Notes under the pieces: model-generated
Seen by the model: the letters and a program-made list of their open reading frames with translations, nothing else
The model's database searches: none
What the model was told of the DNA's origin: nothing
Shown here: positions 6,447 through 15,075 of the stretch, in pieces
Position numbering within the stretch: the stretch's first letter is position 1
How the letters are laid out: the number at the start of each line of letters is the position of its first letter
DNA from: Oscillospiraceae bacterium
GTDB lineage: Bacteria > Bacillota > Clostridia > Saccharofermentanales > Saccharofermentanaceae
Assembly (NCBI GenBank): GCA_902776845.1
Contig: CACYRM010000006.1
Span: 1-38,710 of the forward strand
Direction of reading: 5' to 3'
DNA: 38,710 nt
Program-made: the position numbers and the translations under genes

Positions 6447-7850
6447 TTACACCGGAGATGATTCAGAAGCGTAGGTCTGTCTGGTCTGTTCGATCCTGTA
6501 AGCTTCATACTCGGAAGGCGTCATTCCCTTGTCAGATCCCTTAAGGAGTGATTCAACAATGATAAAAGCGACGCAGTTGATCCTGATCTGAAGCCTGTCG
6601 CCGGAACAGTCAACCTCACCGTCTCCGTTACGGTCATAATCCTCCTCCAAAAGAACAGAATCCAGGAAATATGTACAATCCGCGGGAGTTCCCCTTACGT
6701 TTCCGCCGAAATCCTGAAGGCTCAGGTTCTTCGTTTCCTTCATCTGGTTCATGGAGGTGAAATTATATTCATAACTCTCGAAATAGACCACAGGGATCAT
6801 CCGGTCGTCAAAAGCTCTGAAATCAGACGAATTCTTCGGCATTTCCTTGAAAATATCACTGTTGCCGTCTTCATCAAGGTCTGTTTTTATTCCCGACTCA
6901 TTGTAATAGAGGTCAAAACCGTAATTAGTGTAAAGAGTGTTGGAGAAACAGACATCATATGCCTGATAGAGCTTTCTTCTCAGCTCATATTTTTTGCCGG
7001 GAACAATGGATTTATAACCTGAAGACGCATATATCTTGTCTCCGGCATAGAGACTGTCAACATCATACATAACGTCTATGCTGTCTAACTCTTCCCTGCT
7101 TAATGAGTTACAGAAAGCCTCCGCGCCTCTGAAATCATCAGTGCCGGCGCCGAAGAAAACGAACCAGACATCATAACTGACATTTGAATAATCCTTATAT
7201 GCCATTAAAGCCGTCAAAACGCAGGCTGTTCCGGATGCATTGTCGGAGATACCGTCGAAAACATATCTGGAATCATAGGTTTCCTCATTCTCATCGTCAT
7301 CCTCGTCTTCATCGTCATCCTCATCCTCGTCGTCTTCGTCGTCTTCGTCCTCATCATCCTCATCGTCATAATCTTCATCATCTTCTTCGTCTTCATCATA
7401 GTATTCATCCTCATCGATGAATTCGGGAAGAAGTGAAGCATCATAATGGGCACCTATGACCGCAACCCTGTGTTCCAGTTCGAACGAACCGTCGTCCCTG
7501 GCACAATAAAATCCTGTTCCTGCGATCTTAACGATATAATTCTTTGAACTGCCGCCGGGACCCTGAAAAGTCTGAACTTCAGGCTGATACCCGAGTTCTT
7601 TGATCTTCTCTTCTATATAATCGCCGGTCCGGCTTTCACCGGAGGAGTAGGCTCTCCTGTCAGGGAATTTGCCCGCGATCTCTCTGGCGATATCAGAACC
7701 GAAAGACCCGTAATCCGCAGGCTTTTCAGCACCCTTATTCTTTCCCTTGCAGGATGTGAGCATCAGAGGCTGTGCCATGACAGCGGCACAGGATACGACT
7801 GCTATTAATCTTTTCACAAAAACACTTTTCATAACCCGGTAATTATACAC
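6447..7850 (-). CDS. M28-like lipoprotein, probably inactive, with a 45-residue Asp/Glu loop
   Basis: A 467-residue lipoprotein (lipobox LTSC) with the M28 zinc aminopeptidase fold. Kept: the first His in GAHYD (about residue 136), the bridging Asp in SDNASG (about 203) and the Asp of YDVDSL. Lost by eye: the two Glu of the usual EExGLxGS motif (here GTDDFRGA, about 238), which include the catalytic base, and the last zinc His (SDF for SDH, about 342). Between the first His and the bridging Asp sits a run of about 45 residues that is almost all Asp and Glu (about 146-190). Peptidase activity is unlikely; cation or cationic-peptide binding is possible. The GTG at 7850 overlaps the preceding stop by one base (TAGTG) with GGGGA upstream. 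The ATG at 7832 also gives a good signal peptide but has no ribosome site. Confidence 0.82.
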   Translation of the reverse strand: MYNYRVMKSVFVKRLIAVVSCAAVMAQPLMLTSCKGKNKGAEKPADYGSFGSDIAREIAGKFPDRRAYSSGESRTGDYIEEKIKELGYQPEVQTFQGPGGSSKNYIVKIAGTGFYCARDDGSFELEHRVAVIGAHYDASLLPEFIDEDEYYDEDEEDDEDYDDEDDEDEDDEDDEDEDDDEDEDDDENEETYDSRYVFDGISDNASGTACVLTALMAYKDYSNVSYDVWFVFFGAGTDDFRGAEAFCNSLSREELDSIDVMYDVDSLYAGDKIYASSGYKSIVPGKKYELRRKLYQAYDVCFSNTLYTNYGFDLYYNESGIKTDLDEDGNSDIFKEMPKNSSDFRAFDDRMIPVVYFESYEYNFTSMNQMKETKNLSLQDFGGNVRGTPADCTYFLDSVLLEEDYDRNGDGEVDCSGDRLQIRINCVAFIIVESLLKGSDKGMTPSEYEAYRIEQTRQTYASESSPV

Positions 7851-8950
7851 TAAGCTTCCCCGTCATTTGAGGCAATTGCAGAAGAGCCTGCGGTAATCTT
7901 CTTAAGCCGGTCCTCAAGGATCTCCAAAGCCTCTTCATCGGAGGGATTGTTAATGACCCAGCTTCCCTTTCCGTCTTTTTCCTCATAACAGACCATCGGC
8001 TTATCCGACGAAGAGCCTTTCCGGTATGATTCCTTAAGTGAATTCATTATCGCGTTAAAGCTGACACCCTTGAGTTCAGTCGGAAGATTCAGCTTAAGAT
8101 ATATGGCTGCTATCGCTGTTCTGGCCTTATCCGGGACTGTCGCATAAAGGCTTAATGCCAAAGCCTCTCCCTCGGAATAGTTCATGAACCTGAAATATCC
8201 CTCGATAGCCTCGGAGAGTTCACTTCCCAGCTTAAGGAGAACAGGATTCTTTCTGTCGATCGCCGCCCTTGCCGCATAAACACGGTTAAGAAAGACTCTT
8301 ATATCGGAAAGGCTTGAATCCGAAATATCTATCAGAGCCGTCAGAAGTCCGAAGTCCGACAGAAGCGCATATCTTATGATCTGCGCATAGCCGTTAGGAA
8401 TGTATTTCTTAGGCACCGTCGAAAGATACTTGGGGTCAACAAAGACCGCAGTCTGCGTGACCGGTACCGAAGCAGTATTCTTACGGCTGCCTGAATTCAG
8501 GAATGCATTGTCGGAACAGCACGTCTCAGCCATTGACGAGAGTGTCGTGGGGACAGCGATAAAACGTGATCTTCCCGTATAAAGCGAAGCGGCAAAAGCC
8601 GCAATATCATGGACGGCCCCTCCTCCGAAGGCAATTATCCAGTCATTGCTGTTCATCCCGGAGTCGGTAAGTTCCTTGATCACGTTATTGACCTGCGAAA
8701 GATTCTTGTTCTGTTCGCCTTCTTCAACTGTAATAAGGCAGGTCTTAATATTCCTTTCGACGAACTGTTTCTCAAAAGCATTGTAGTAATATCCGCTGAC
8801 CTGTCTGTCGGAAATGATCGCCGCCTTTATCTCCTGACCGGTAAGATCTTTGTTGGCATACTGCTCAAGAATAAACCCGGCAACGAACTCATCGGCTATA
8901 CCGTTGCCGGTAAAGCAGTCGCAGCTACGGTTACAATCAAGTCTGTCCAA
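7850..8950 (-). CDS. Degenerate 3-dehydroquinate synthase (AroB) homologue
   Basis: A 366-residue protein collinear with AroB: the NAD-binding GGGAVHDIAAFAASLY (about residue 107), FIAVPTTLSSM, then FVDPKYLSTVP and a C-terminal helical half. All three metal-ligand positions of AroB appear replaced. The Glu of G-x-A-E-x-I-K is Gln (GYAQIIR, about 187), the His of GHT is Ser (GSELSEAIE, about 242), and the His of HGEA is Glu (SEGEALAL, about 257). The substrate Lys in GGK is also absent. NAD may still bind, but dehydroquinate synthesis is not expected. No other shikimate gene is near. The TTG start at 8950 has AAAGGAG about ten bases upstream. It overlaps the M28-like gene by one base, so the two are translationally coupled. 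Confidence 0.8.
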   Translation of the reverse strand: MDRLDCNRSCDCFTGNGIADEFVAGFILEQYANKDLTGQEIKAAIISDRQVSGYYYNAFEKQFVERNIKTCLITVEEGEQNKNLSQVNNVIKELTDSGMNSNDWIIAFGGGAVHDIAAFAASLYTGRSRFIAVPTTLSSMAETCCSDNAFLNSGSRKNTASVPVTQTAVFVDPKYLSTVPKKYIPNGYAQIIRYALLSDFGLLTALIDISDSSLSDIRVFLNRVYAARAAIDRKNPVLLKLGSELSEAIEGYFRFMNYSEGEALALSLYATVPDKARTAIAAIYLKLNLPTELKGVSFNAIMNSLKESYRKGSSSDKPMVCYEEKDGKGSWVINNPSDEEALEILEDRLKKITAGSSAIASNDGEA

Positions 8951-8983
8951 GCTTTCAAGGCTCCTTTCACTCGCAAAGTCAAT

Positions 8984-9011
8984 TTGTATATTAACACAAA
9001 AGTGCTAAAAT
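8984..9011 (+). promoter_or_regulatory. Promoter of gltX-glnS
   Basis: TTGTAT (8984-8989) and TAAAAT (9006-9011) are 16 bases apart. A short inverted repeat ACGCT/AGCGT (9013-9024) lies at the expected transcription start. The leader is too short for a T-box. Confidence 0.55.
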
Positions 9012-9054
9012 ATACGCTCAAGCGTCATATTAGATAAATAAATAGAGGTTCAGT

Positions 9055-10506
9055 ATGAAAATAAGAACAAGATTCGCTCCCAGCCCTACGGGTTTTATGC
9101 ATGTCGGCAATCTCCGCACTGCGCTTTACGAATACCTTACCGCCAAGCATGAAGGCGGCACATTCGTCTTAAGAATAGAGGATACTGACCGTGAGCGTTA
9201 TGTTGAGGGCGCAACCCAGGTCATTTATGACACCATGAAGCTTGCCGGTCTTACTCATGACGAAGGACCCGATATCGGCGGAGACTACGGCCCGTATGTA
9301 CAGAGCGAGAGGCTTTCCATGTATAAGCCTTATGCCGAGAAGCTCGTTGAGGAAGGCAAGGCTTACAGATGCTTCTGCACAAAAGAGCGTCTTGAGGCTC
9401 TTAAGGAGAACGCGCCTGAAGGAACAGGTTATGACCGCCACTGCAGGAATCTGTCTCCCGAAGAGATCAAAAAAAACCTCGATGCAGGAATGCCCTATGT
9501 AATCAGACAGAAGATGCCGCTTGAGGGATCAACTTCTTATCATGACCTCGTATACGGTGATATCACCTTCCCTAACGAAGATCTCGACGATCAGGTATTG
9601 ATCAAGACAGACGGATTCCCTACTTATAATTTCGCCAATGTAATCGATGACCACACCATGGGTATCACGCATGTCGTAAGAGGCAGCGAATATCTGTCAT
9701 CCACACCTAAGTACAACCTGCTCTATGATGCGTTCGGATGGGAAATACCCACATACATCCATTTGCCTCTGATCATGGGCAAGTCCGTCGATGAGGAAGG
9801 CAATGAGGTTATCTCCAAGCTTTCAAAACGTCACGGTTCGACAGGTTTTATGGATCTTGTTAATGAAGGCTATCTGCCCGAAGCGATCATCAACTATATC
9901 GCTCTTCTGGGATGGGCGCCCAAGGATACGAGAGAGATCTTCTCGCTTGAAGAACTTACCGAAGCCTTCGATATCAACGGGATCTCCAAGTCACCTGCAG
10001 TTTTCGACTACGACAAGCTCTCATGGGTCAACCAGGAACACATCAAGGCCATGTCCGACGAGGAATTCCTTGAGCATGCAAAACCTTTCTATGATGAAGC
10101 AGGTGTTGATCCTTCATGCTATGCATTGCTCGCCGAGCTTTTAAAGCCCAGGATCGCAAAGTTCAACGAGATCGTTGAAAAGCTTTCCTTCATTAAGGAA
10201 TACGGCGATTTCGACCTCGCTCTTTTCGAGCACAAGAAGAGCAAGTCCACATTGGAATCTTCAAAGCAAATGCTCGAAAAGGCAATCCCCGTACTTGAGA
10301 ACCTTGATTGGGACAGGGATGCCATCACGGAAGCAATGAAGACTTTGGCAGAGAGCCTTGAAGTCAAGAACTCTGTCGTTATGTGGCCGGTAAGGATCGC
10401 TGCCGCAGGTGTTGCGGTAACCCCCGGCGGATGTTCTGAAGTCATGCTTCTTCTGGGCAAAGACGAATCGCTCAGAAGGATCAGATACGCTTATTCAAGA
10501 CTTTGA
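9055..10506 (+). CDS. gltX: Glutamyl-tRNA synthetase
   Basis: A 483-residue class I synthetase that charges tRNA with glutamate in the cytoplasm. It opens with RTRFAPSPTGFMHVGNLRTAL, where the HIGH signature is HVGN, and LRIEDTDRERY follows. The KMSKS loop is KLSKRHGS near residue 257. The C-terminal helical part, from about residue 320, is the anticodon-binding cage. Length is normal for the family. GAGG stands upstream of the ATG. The next gene, glnS, follows after 18 bases, so both Glu- and Gln-tRNA synthetases are made from one transcript. Confidence 0.97.
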   Translation: MKIRTRFAPSPTGFMHVGNLRTALYEYLTAKHEGGTFVLRIEDTDRERYVEGATQVIYDTMKLAGLTHDEGPDIGGDYGPYVQSERLSMYKPYAEKLVEEGKAYRCFCTKERLEALKENAPEGTGYDRHCRNLSPEEIKKNLDAGMPYVIRQKMPLEGSTSYHDLVYGDITFPNEDLDDQVLIKTDGFPTYNFANVIDDHTMGITHVVRGSEYLSSTPKYNLLYDAFGWEIPTYIHLPLIMGKSVDEEGNEVISKLSKRHGSTGFMDLVNEGYLPEAIINYIALLGWAPKDTREIFSLEELTEAFDINGISKSPAVFDYDKLSWVNQEHIKAMSDEEFLEHAKPFYDEAGVDPSCYALLAELLKPRIAKFNEIVEKLSFIKEYGDFDLALFEHKKSKSTLESSKQMLEKAIPVLENLDWDRDAITEAMKTLAESLEVKNSVVMWPVRIAAAGVAVTPGGCSEVMLLLGKDESLRRIRYAYSRL

Positions 10507-10524
10507 TCAGGGAGAATTATAAAA

Positions 10525-12186
10525 ATGGCTGACAGCAAGAATTTTATTGAGCAGATCATTGACGAGGAACTTAAGGAAGGCGGAAGGGTCTACGGCAAAA
10601 AGATCCACACGAGATTCCCGCCCGAGCCTAACGGATACCTTCATATCGGCCACGCAAAGGCTCTGGAGATCGACTTCGGTACCGCCGAAGCATATAACGG
10701 TCTCTGCAATCTCAGAATGGACGACACGAACCCCACCAAAGAGGATGAGGAATACGTTGAGGCCATCAAGGAAGATATCCATTGGTTAGGTCACGACTGG
10801 GATGACAGATTCTTCTACGCATCCGAATATTTCGAGAAGATGTATGAATTCGCAATTGAGCTCATCAACAAGGGTCTTGCTTATGTATGCGAACTCACAC
10901 CTGACCAGATGAGAGACATGAGGGGCGACACCAAGACTCCTGCCGTCTCCCCTTACCGTGACAGACCAATCGAAGAGAGCCTTGATCTCTTTAAGAGAAT
11001 GAGAGCAGGCGAATTCGAAGACGGAAAGATGACACTCCGCGCAAAGATCGACCTCGCTTCAGGCAATTTCAACATGAGAGATCCCGTTATCTACAGGATC
11101 AATCACCTGCCCCACCACAGAACAGGAACAGAGTGGTGCATCTACCCCATGTATGACTTCGCACATCCGATCGAAGACGCTTTGGAAGGCATCACACACT
11201 CCCTCTGCTCTTTGGAGTTCGAAGCTCACAGACCTCTTTACGACTGGGTAGTAAACAACATCTCCGTTGAGTGCAAGCCCCGTCAGATCGAGTTCGCAAG
11301 ACTCGGAATCACACACACAGTCCTTTCCAAGAGAAAGCTCCGTGCCATGATCGAAGCAGGCATCGTATCAGGCTGGGATGATCCCAGAATGCCTACTCTC
11401 TGCGGTCTCAGAAGAAGAGGCTACACACCCGCATCGATCCATAACTTCAGCGCACGTAACGGCGTGGCAAAGGTCAACTCCGTTGTTGATTTCGCATTCC
11501 TTGAATACTGCTTAAGAGAGGATCTTAACGATCACGCTCAGAGAGCCATGGCTGTCTTAAAGCCCATAAAGCTTATAATAGACAACTATCCTGAGGGACA
11601 GTCCGAAGATTTCGATGTTGAGAACAACCCTAAGGACGAGAACGCCGGCACACGTAAAGTCTCCTTCTCCAGGGAACTCTGGATCGAATCAGAGGACTTT
11701 ATGGAAGTTCCCGCACCCAAATACTTCAGACTCTTCCCCGGCAATGAGGTGCGCCTCAAGTCCGCTTATGTTGTTAAGTGCGTTTCCTGCGATCACGATG
11801 CCGATGGCAAAGTTACAGCGGTTCACTGCACATACGATCCTGAATCAAGAGGCGGAAATACCTCTGACGGCAGAAAGATCAAGTCAACGATCCACTGGGT
11901 TGACGCAAACAACTGCGTTGACGGTGAGATCAGACTTTATGACAGGCTCTTCACTACCGAGCAGCCCGACCTCGCAGACTGCAATTATCTGGACTTCATC
12001 AATCCTGATTCACTCGAGATCATCAAGGGTGCCAAGCTCGAAAAGTTCCTTGAGAACACTCAGCCTGCAGATAGGTTCCAGTTCCTGAGAACGGGCTATT
12101 TCTGTGCTGACTCAAAGGATTCATCACCCGAGCATCTTGTGTTTAACAGAGCGGTATCACTGAAGGATTCATATAAACCCGAGTAA
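10525..12186 (+). CDS. glnS: Glutaminyl-tRNA synthetase
   Basis: A 553-residue class I enzyme that charges tRNA-Gln directly. The catalytic start reads [18 protein letters not shown] (HIGH at about residue 38), MDDTNPTKE follows, and the second signature is VLSKRKL near residue 267. The C-terminal two-barrel anticodon-binding region (about 340-553) is complete. Most Bacillota make Gln-tRNA-Gln through GatCAB, so a glnS here marks the clostridial groups that acquired one. It is cotranscribed with gltX, with GGGAG before the ATG, and ends at a strong bidirectional hairpin. Confidence 0.97.
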   Translation: MADSKNFIEQIIDEELKEGGRVYGKKIHTRFPPEPNGYLHIGHAKALEIDFGTAEAYNGLCNLRMDDTNPTKEDEEYVEAIKEDIHWLGHDWDDRFFYASEYFEKMYEFAIELINKGLAYVCELTPDQMRDMRGDTKTPAVSPYRDRPIEESLDLFKRMRAGEFEDGKMTLRAKIDLASGNFNMRDPVIYRINHLPHHRTGTEWCIYPMYDFAHPIEDALEGITHSLCSLEFEAHRPLYDWVVNNISVECKPRQIEFARLGITHTVLSKRKLRAMIEAGIVSGWDDPRMPTLCGLRRRGYTPASIHNFSARNGVAKVNSVVDFAFLEYCLREDLNDHAQRAMAVLKPIKLIIDNYPEGQSEDFDVENNPKDENAGTRKVSFSRELWIESEDFMEVPAPKYFRLFPGNEVRLKSAYVVKCVSCDHDADGKVTAVHCTYDPESRGGNTSDGRKIKSTIHWVDANNCVDGEIRLYDRLFTTEQPDLADCNYLDFINPDSLEIIKGAKLEKFLENTQPADRFQFLRTGYFCADSKDSSPEHLVFNRAVSLKDSYKPE

Positions 12187-12258
12187 AAAAATAATCCCCG
12201 GCACTTCGGACAGTATTTGCTTGCGCAAATAACTCGTGCCAGCGGGGATTATTTTTTA
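12185..12258. terminator. Long bidirectional terminator between glnS and the EFR1 gene
   Basis: AAAAAATAATCCCC (left) pairs with GGGGATTATTTTTT (right), a GGCAC/GTGCC step follows, and an inner TATTTGC/GCAAATA stem closes it. Both ends give an A/T tract, so it can serve both convergent genes. The remaining 12259-12474 is AT-rich with three TCATTT[C/T] motifs and no gene I can support. Confidence 0.8.
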
Positions 12259-12474
12259 CTTTCGATTAAGGAAAACTCATGGTGCAAACAAGATTATTTC
12301 GTGCCCTGAAGTTTTTTCTATCTAATATGGACTCATTTCCTAACTATTTCTTGAAAATGCTATATCTGGAAATGATCTATGTAAAAAACGGTCATTTTAC
12401 AATAATCATTTCTTAAATCCGTCATTTCCGGCAATATTTAGAAAATCTGAATCCGTGGCCCACAAGAAGATTAA

Positions 12475-13236
12475 TCATTTGCTGTTTTTCTCGTAGGTGG
12501 GCTGCTCATATAATGTCTTGCCCAAAAGCGTCATCGCCTGCTTCGGGCAGTGATCTATGCACCTGTAACACATCGTGCATTTTGAAGAAGCAACTGCTTT
12601 ACCGTTCTTAATCATTATATTCTGCGTCGGACAGTTCTTCGCGCAAATACCGCACCCGATGCACTTTTCCGGATTAATCTTTACCTTATCGGTATAGCCT
12701 GTCGTCTTATTATAGAACCAAAGTCTCTGGCCGAATAATCCGGCAAGGTGCGCTGCAAATGACAGACCTTCTTTTGGATAGTTACCTGCCCTCATCTGTT
12801 TTGCCGCTTCAATGACGCGTTTATCGGCTTTCGCGATTATTTCCTTATTCTGTTCCTTAGTCTTTTTAAGAGCCTTGCAGTCGCCGATAGAATCCGGCAT
12901 GACTATCTGAAGGCCGCCTGTAATCTCTGCACCGTGCTTTTTGAGAAGCCTTGCAGCACAGCCTGTGCCGTCACCTGCAAAAAGACCCATTGTAGTTATC
13001 AGGAAGATCTTCTTCCCTTTCCATGCTTTCTCATGAGTATTTATAAAGTCTCTTACAAGATATGGAATGTTCGAAAACATCGTCGGATAAGCAAGAATTA
13101 TCTCCTCACCTTCTAATACCTCCATTGCATCTTCTGATTCAACAGGCGCGCATATTCCGGCGCTGCCGAGTTCATTTATGAGCAGAGTTACGATATGCTT
13201 TGTGTTGCCTGAACCGCTTAGATATATTGCATTCAT
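12475..13236 (-). CDS. EFR1-family flavodoxin-ferredoxin fusion
   Basis: A 253-residue electron-transfer protein. The N-terminal half is a flavodoxin-like domain with the FMN phosphate loop SGSGNTKH (residues 7-14) and the ILAYPTMFSNIPYLVRDF segment. The C-terminal part (about residues 190-235) has two 4Fe-4S motifs: CIGCGICAKNC with a following CP, and CTMCYRCIDHC with CP. Such proteins are thought to pass electrons between low-potential carriers in anaerobes; the partner is unknown. The ATG overlaps the TetR stop by four bases (ATGA) behind GGAGGGGG, so it is coupled to and presumably regulated by that TetR protein. Confidence 0.93.
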   Translation of the reverse strand: MNAIYLSGSGNTKHIVTLLINELGSAGICAPVESEDAMEVLEGEEIILAYPTMFSNIPYLVRDFINTHEKAWKGKKIFLITTMGLFAGDGTGCAARLLKKHGAEITGGLQIVMPDSIGDCKALKKTKEQNKEIIAKADKRVIEAAKQMRAGNYPKEGLSFAAHLAGLFGQRLWFYNKTTGYTDKVKINPEKCIGCGICAKNCPTQNIMIKNGKAVASSKCTMCYRCIDHCPKQAMTLLGKTLYEQPTYEKNSK

Positions 13237-13841
13237 ATAGCCCCCTCCAAAAGCATCTTAAATGCTTTCCTCAGGTATTCTTCTTTAGTCATGTTGAATC
13301 TGAGTTTAAGATATTCTTCCTTGTCGATTGCCATTGAGATAATTCCTGATATTGATGACCACATCATTATGACCGCCGGATAGATGTCGATGTCTTTCCT
13401 GACAACGCCCTCATCTATTCCGCTTCTGATGAACTCCGCAATCTCCTCATTGGTCTGTTCGCCGATATCATAGATCTTCTTATAGATATCCTGCTCCATA
13501 TCGACAGATATCTTTCCCAATGTACCTTTGCAGAACACAGGGTGTTTCTCGAACTTATCTGCAATATCAAAGCAGAGCTTAAAGTATCTGTCCTCAAAGC
13601 TACCCTTGCCTTCAGCCGCCTTTCCCGCGATCTCCAAAAGCTGCTCCATATATTTGCATACGATCGAATCCCAGATAATCTGTTTGCTCTTGAAATAAAC
13701 ATAGAGCGTAGATTTGCTTATTCCGGTGTGTTTCGCGATATCATCAGTTGAAGTCGCCTCATATCCCTTAGCTTCGAAAAGCTCTTCTGCCGCAGTCAGT
13801 ATCGATGCCGTATTGCGGTCAACCATCCATTTTTTTGGCAT
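13233..13841 (-). CDS. TetR-family repressor
   Basis: A 202-residue regulator. The N-terminal helix-turn-helix is typical: ILTAAEELFEAKGYEATSTD then IAKHTGISKSTLYVYFKSK (about residues 14-55). The C-terminal ligand domain is helical and gives no ligand clue. The start at 13841 follows a perfect AGGAGG. The promoter upstream is overlaid by an inverted repeat that is very likely its own operator, so it probably represses itself and the coupled EFR1 gene until an inducer binds. Confidence 0.93.
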   Translation of the reverse strand: MPKKWMVDRNTASILTAAEELFEAKGYEATSTDDIAKHTGISKSTLYVYFKSKQIIWDSIVCKYMEQLLEIAGKAAEGKGSFEDRYFKLCFDIADKFEKHPVFCKGTLGKISVDMEQDIYKKIYDIGEQTNEEIAEFIRSGIDEGVVRKDIDIYPAVIMMWSSISGIISMAIDKEEYLKLRFNMTKEEYLRKAFKMLLEGAI

Positions 13842-13852
13842 ATGCGCCTCCT

Positions 13853-13895
13853 AAATCGAACTGTTAGTACAATTATTGTACTGTTAGTTCGATTT
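13853..13895. promoter_or_regulatory. Double operator for the TetR regulator
   Basis: A 43-base nested inverted repeat: outer arms AAATCGAACT/AGTTCGATTT and inner arms GTACAAT/ATTGTAC. It can also be read as two copies of the small palindrome ACT-GTT-AGT, in GAACTGTTAGTAC and GTACTGTTAGTTC, which is how two TetR dimers would bind. It covers the -10 and most of the promoter spacer. Confidence 0.8.
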
Positions 13896-13903
13896 TGTGT
13901 CAA
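13875..13903 (-). promoter_or_regulatory. Promoter of tetR-EFR1
   Basis: A consensus -35 TTGACA (13903-13898), a 17-base spacer and TACAAT (13880-13875) on the minus strand. This is the strongest promoter in the window by eye, and it lies inside the operator repeat. Confidence 0.85.
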
Positions 13904-13926
13904 GAATGGTCTTGAAGCGAACTTCT

Positions 13927-15075
13927 TTACTTTACGCCCGGTACCGCAAGTATCCTGTCCAAAGCTTCATTTACAACGCTTTTCGGACATGCGACATTCA
14001 TCCTGATAAAGTCTTTTCCGCTGTTTCCGAAGAATCCGCCTTCCGATAATCTGACGTGAGCTTTATCAAGGAAAAACTCTGCAGGATCACTTACACATAA
14101 TTCAGAAGCATCTATCCACATAAGATAAGTTCCTTCAATATCAGTCACCTTCAGTTTTGTATCCTTAAGACGGTTTCTGACAAGAGTTATATTCCCGGAG
14201 AGATACTCAAGGAGCTCATCAAGCCAGACTTCCCCGTATGTGTAAGCTGCCCTTGTTGCAGCTATGCCCATCACGTTAAGGCCATACGCACCTGTAACGA
14301 GAGACAGCCTGTCGACCGCGCGTCTCATACTGTCATCGGCAATGATTATGTTTGCTGCCTGTATCCCCGCAAGGTTAAAGGTCTTTGTAGGCGAGGTGCA
14401 TGTTACTGTTATCTTTCTCAGGTCATCAGATAATGAAGCTACCGGGATATGCTTATGCCCCGCATAGACAAAGTCGGCATGTATCTCATCGGAAACGATG
14501 ACCATATCATTCTCGAGGCAGATGTCTCCGATCTTAAGAAGTTCCTCTCTTGTCCATACCCTGCCGACAGGATTATGGGGATTGCAAAGGACCAGCATCT
14601 TCACGTTATTATCTTTGATCTTTCTTTGCATGCCTTCAAAGTCAATCTCATAGCGGGAACCGGTGCGGACCAGATCAGAGATTACAAGCTTACGGCCATT
14701 GCCTTTGATGCATTTTGCGATAGGGCCGTATAACGGCTCAAAGATAAGGATACTGTCTCCGGGCTCTGTAAGCGCTCTGACCGAAAGCGATATGCCGAGC
14801 ACTACCCCCGGAAGCTTAAGGACCGTTCCGGGATCGATCTCAACATCATATCTTCTCTTAAACCAGTCAACAAGAGCTTTATCGTAAGACGGATCGGCTT
14901 CTGAATACCCGAAGATTCCGCGCGTGGAAATGTCCGACAGAACTTTTCTGACCTCGACGGGACTTCTGAAATCCATGTCGGCAACCCACATCGGAATGAG
15001 GTCGCTGATTCCTTTGATATCAGAGTATTTGATATCCTCCGGAGTATTCCTGTTAACTATCTCATCAAAATCCAT
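13927..15075 (-). CDS. MalY/PatB-type aminotransferase or cystathionine beta-lyase
   Basis: A 382-residue PLP enzyme of fold type I. MWVADMDFRSP (about residue 28), LCNPHNPVGRVW (about 160), VSDEIHADFVY (about 195) and the PLP lysine in SPTKTFNLAG (about 230) are the MalY/PatB signature. These enzymes cleave C-S bonds in cystine, cystathionine or S-conjugates, releasing pyruvate and ammonia. Its ATG overlaps the stop of the ABC ATPase by one base (TGATG), so it is the last gene of the transporter operon. That supports uptake followed by cleavage of a sulfur amino acid, probably cystine. It could also act as an aminotransferase. Confidence 0.88.
   Translation of the reverse strand: MDFDEIVNRNTPEDIKYSDIKGISDLIPMWVADMDFRSPVEVRKVLSDISTRGIFGYSEADPSYDKALVDWFKRRYDVEIDPGTVLKLPGVVLGISLSVRALTEPGDSILIFEPLYGPIAKCIKGNGRKLVISDLVRTGSRYEIDFEGMQRKIKDNNVKMLVLCNPHNPVGRVWTREELLKIGDICLENDMVIVSDEIHADFVYAGHKHIPVASLSDDLRKITVTCTSPTKTFNLAGIQAANIIIADDSMRRAVDRLSLVTGAYGLNVMGIAATRAAYTYGEVWLDELLEYLSGNITLVRNRLKDTKLKVTDIEGTYLMWIDASELCVSDPAEFFLDKAHVRLSEGGFFGNSGKDFIRMNVACPKSVVNEALDRILAVPGVK

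Noticed and set aside
7184-7420. Plus-strand frame rich in His and Arg
   Set aside because: It is the complement of the Asp/Glu codon run in the M28-like gene and has no ribosome site.
8951-9054. T-box or other riboswitch before gltX
   Set aside because: The leader after the promoter is only about 40 bases with one short hairpin; a T-box needs far more.
12259-12474. Small RNA or gene in the gap between glnS and the EFR1 gene
   Set aside because: Only AT-rich sequence with scattered TCATTT motifs; no promoter-terminator pair or coding frame with a ribosome site.
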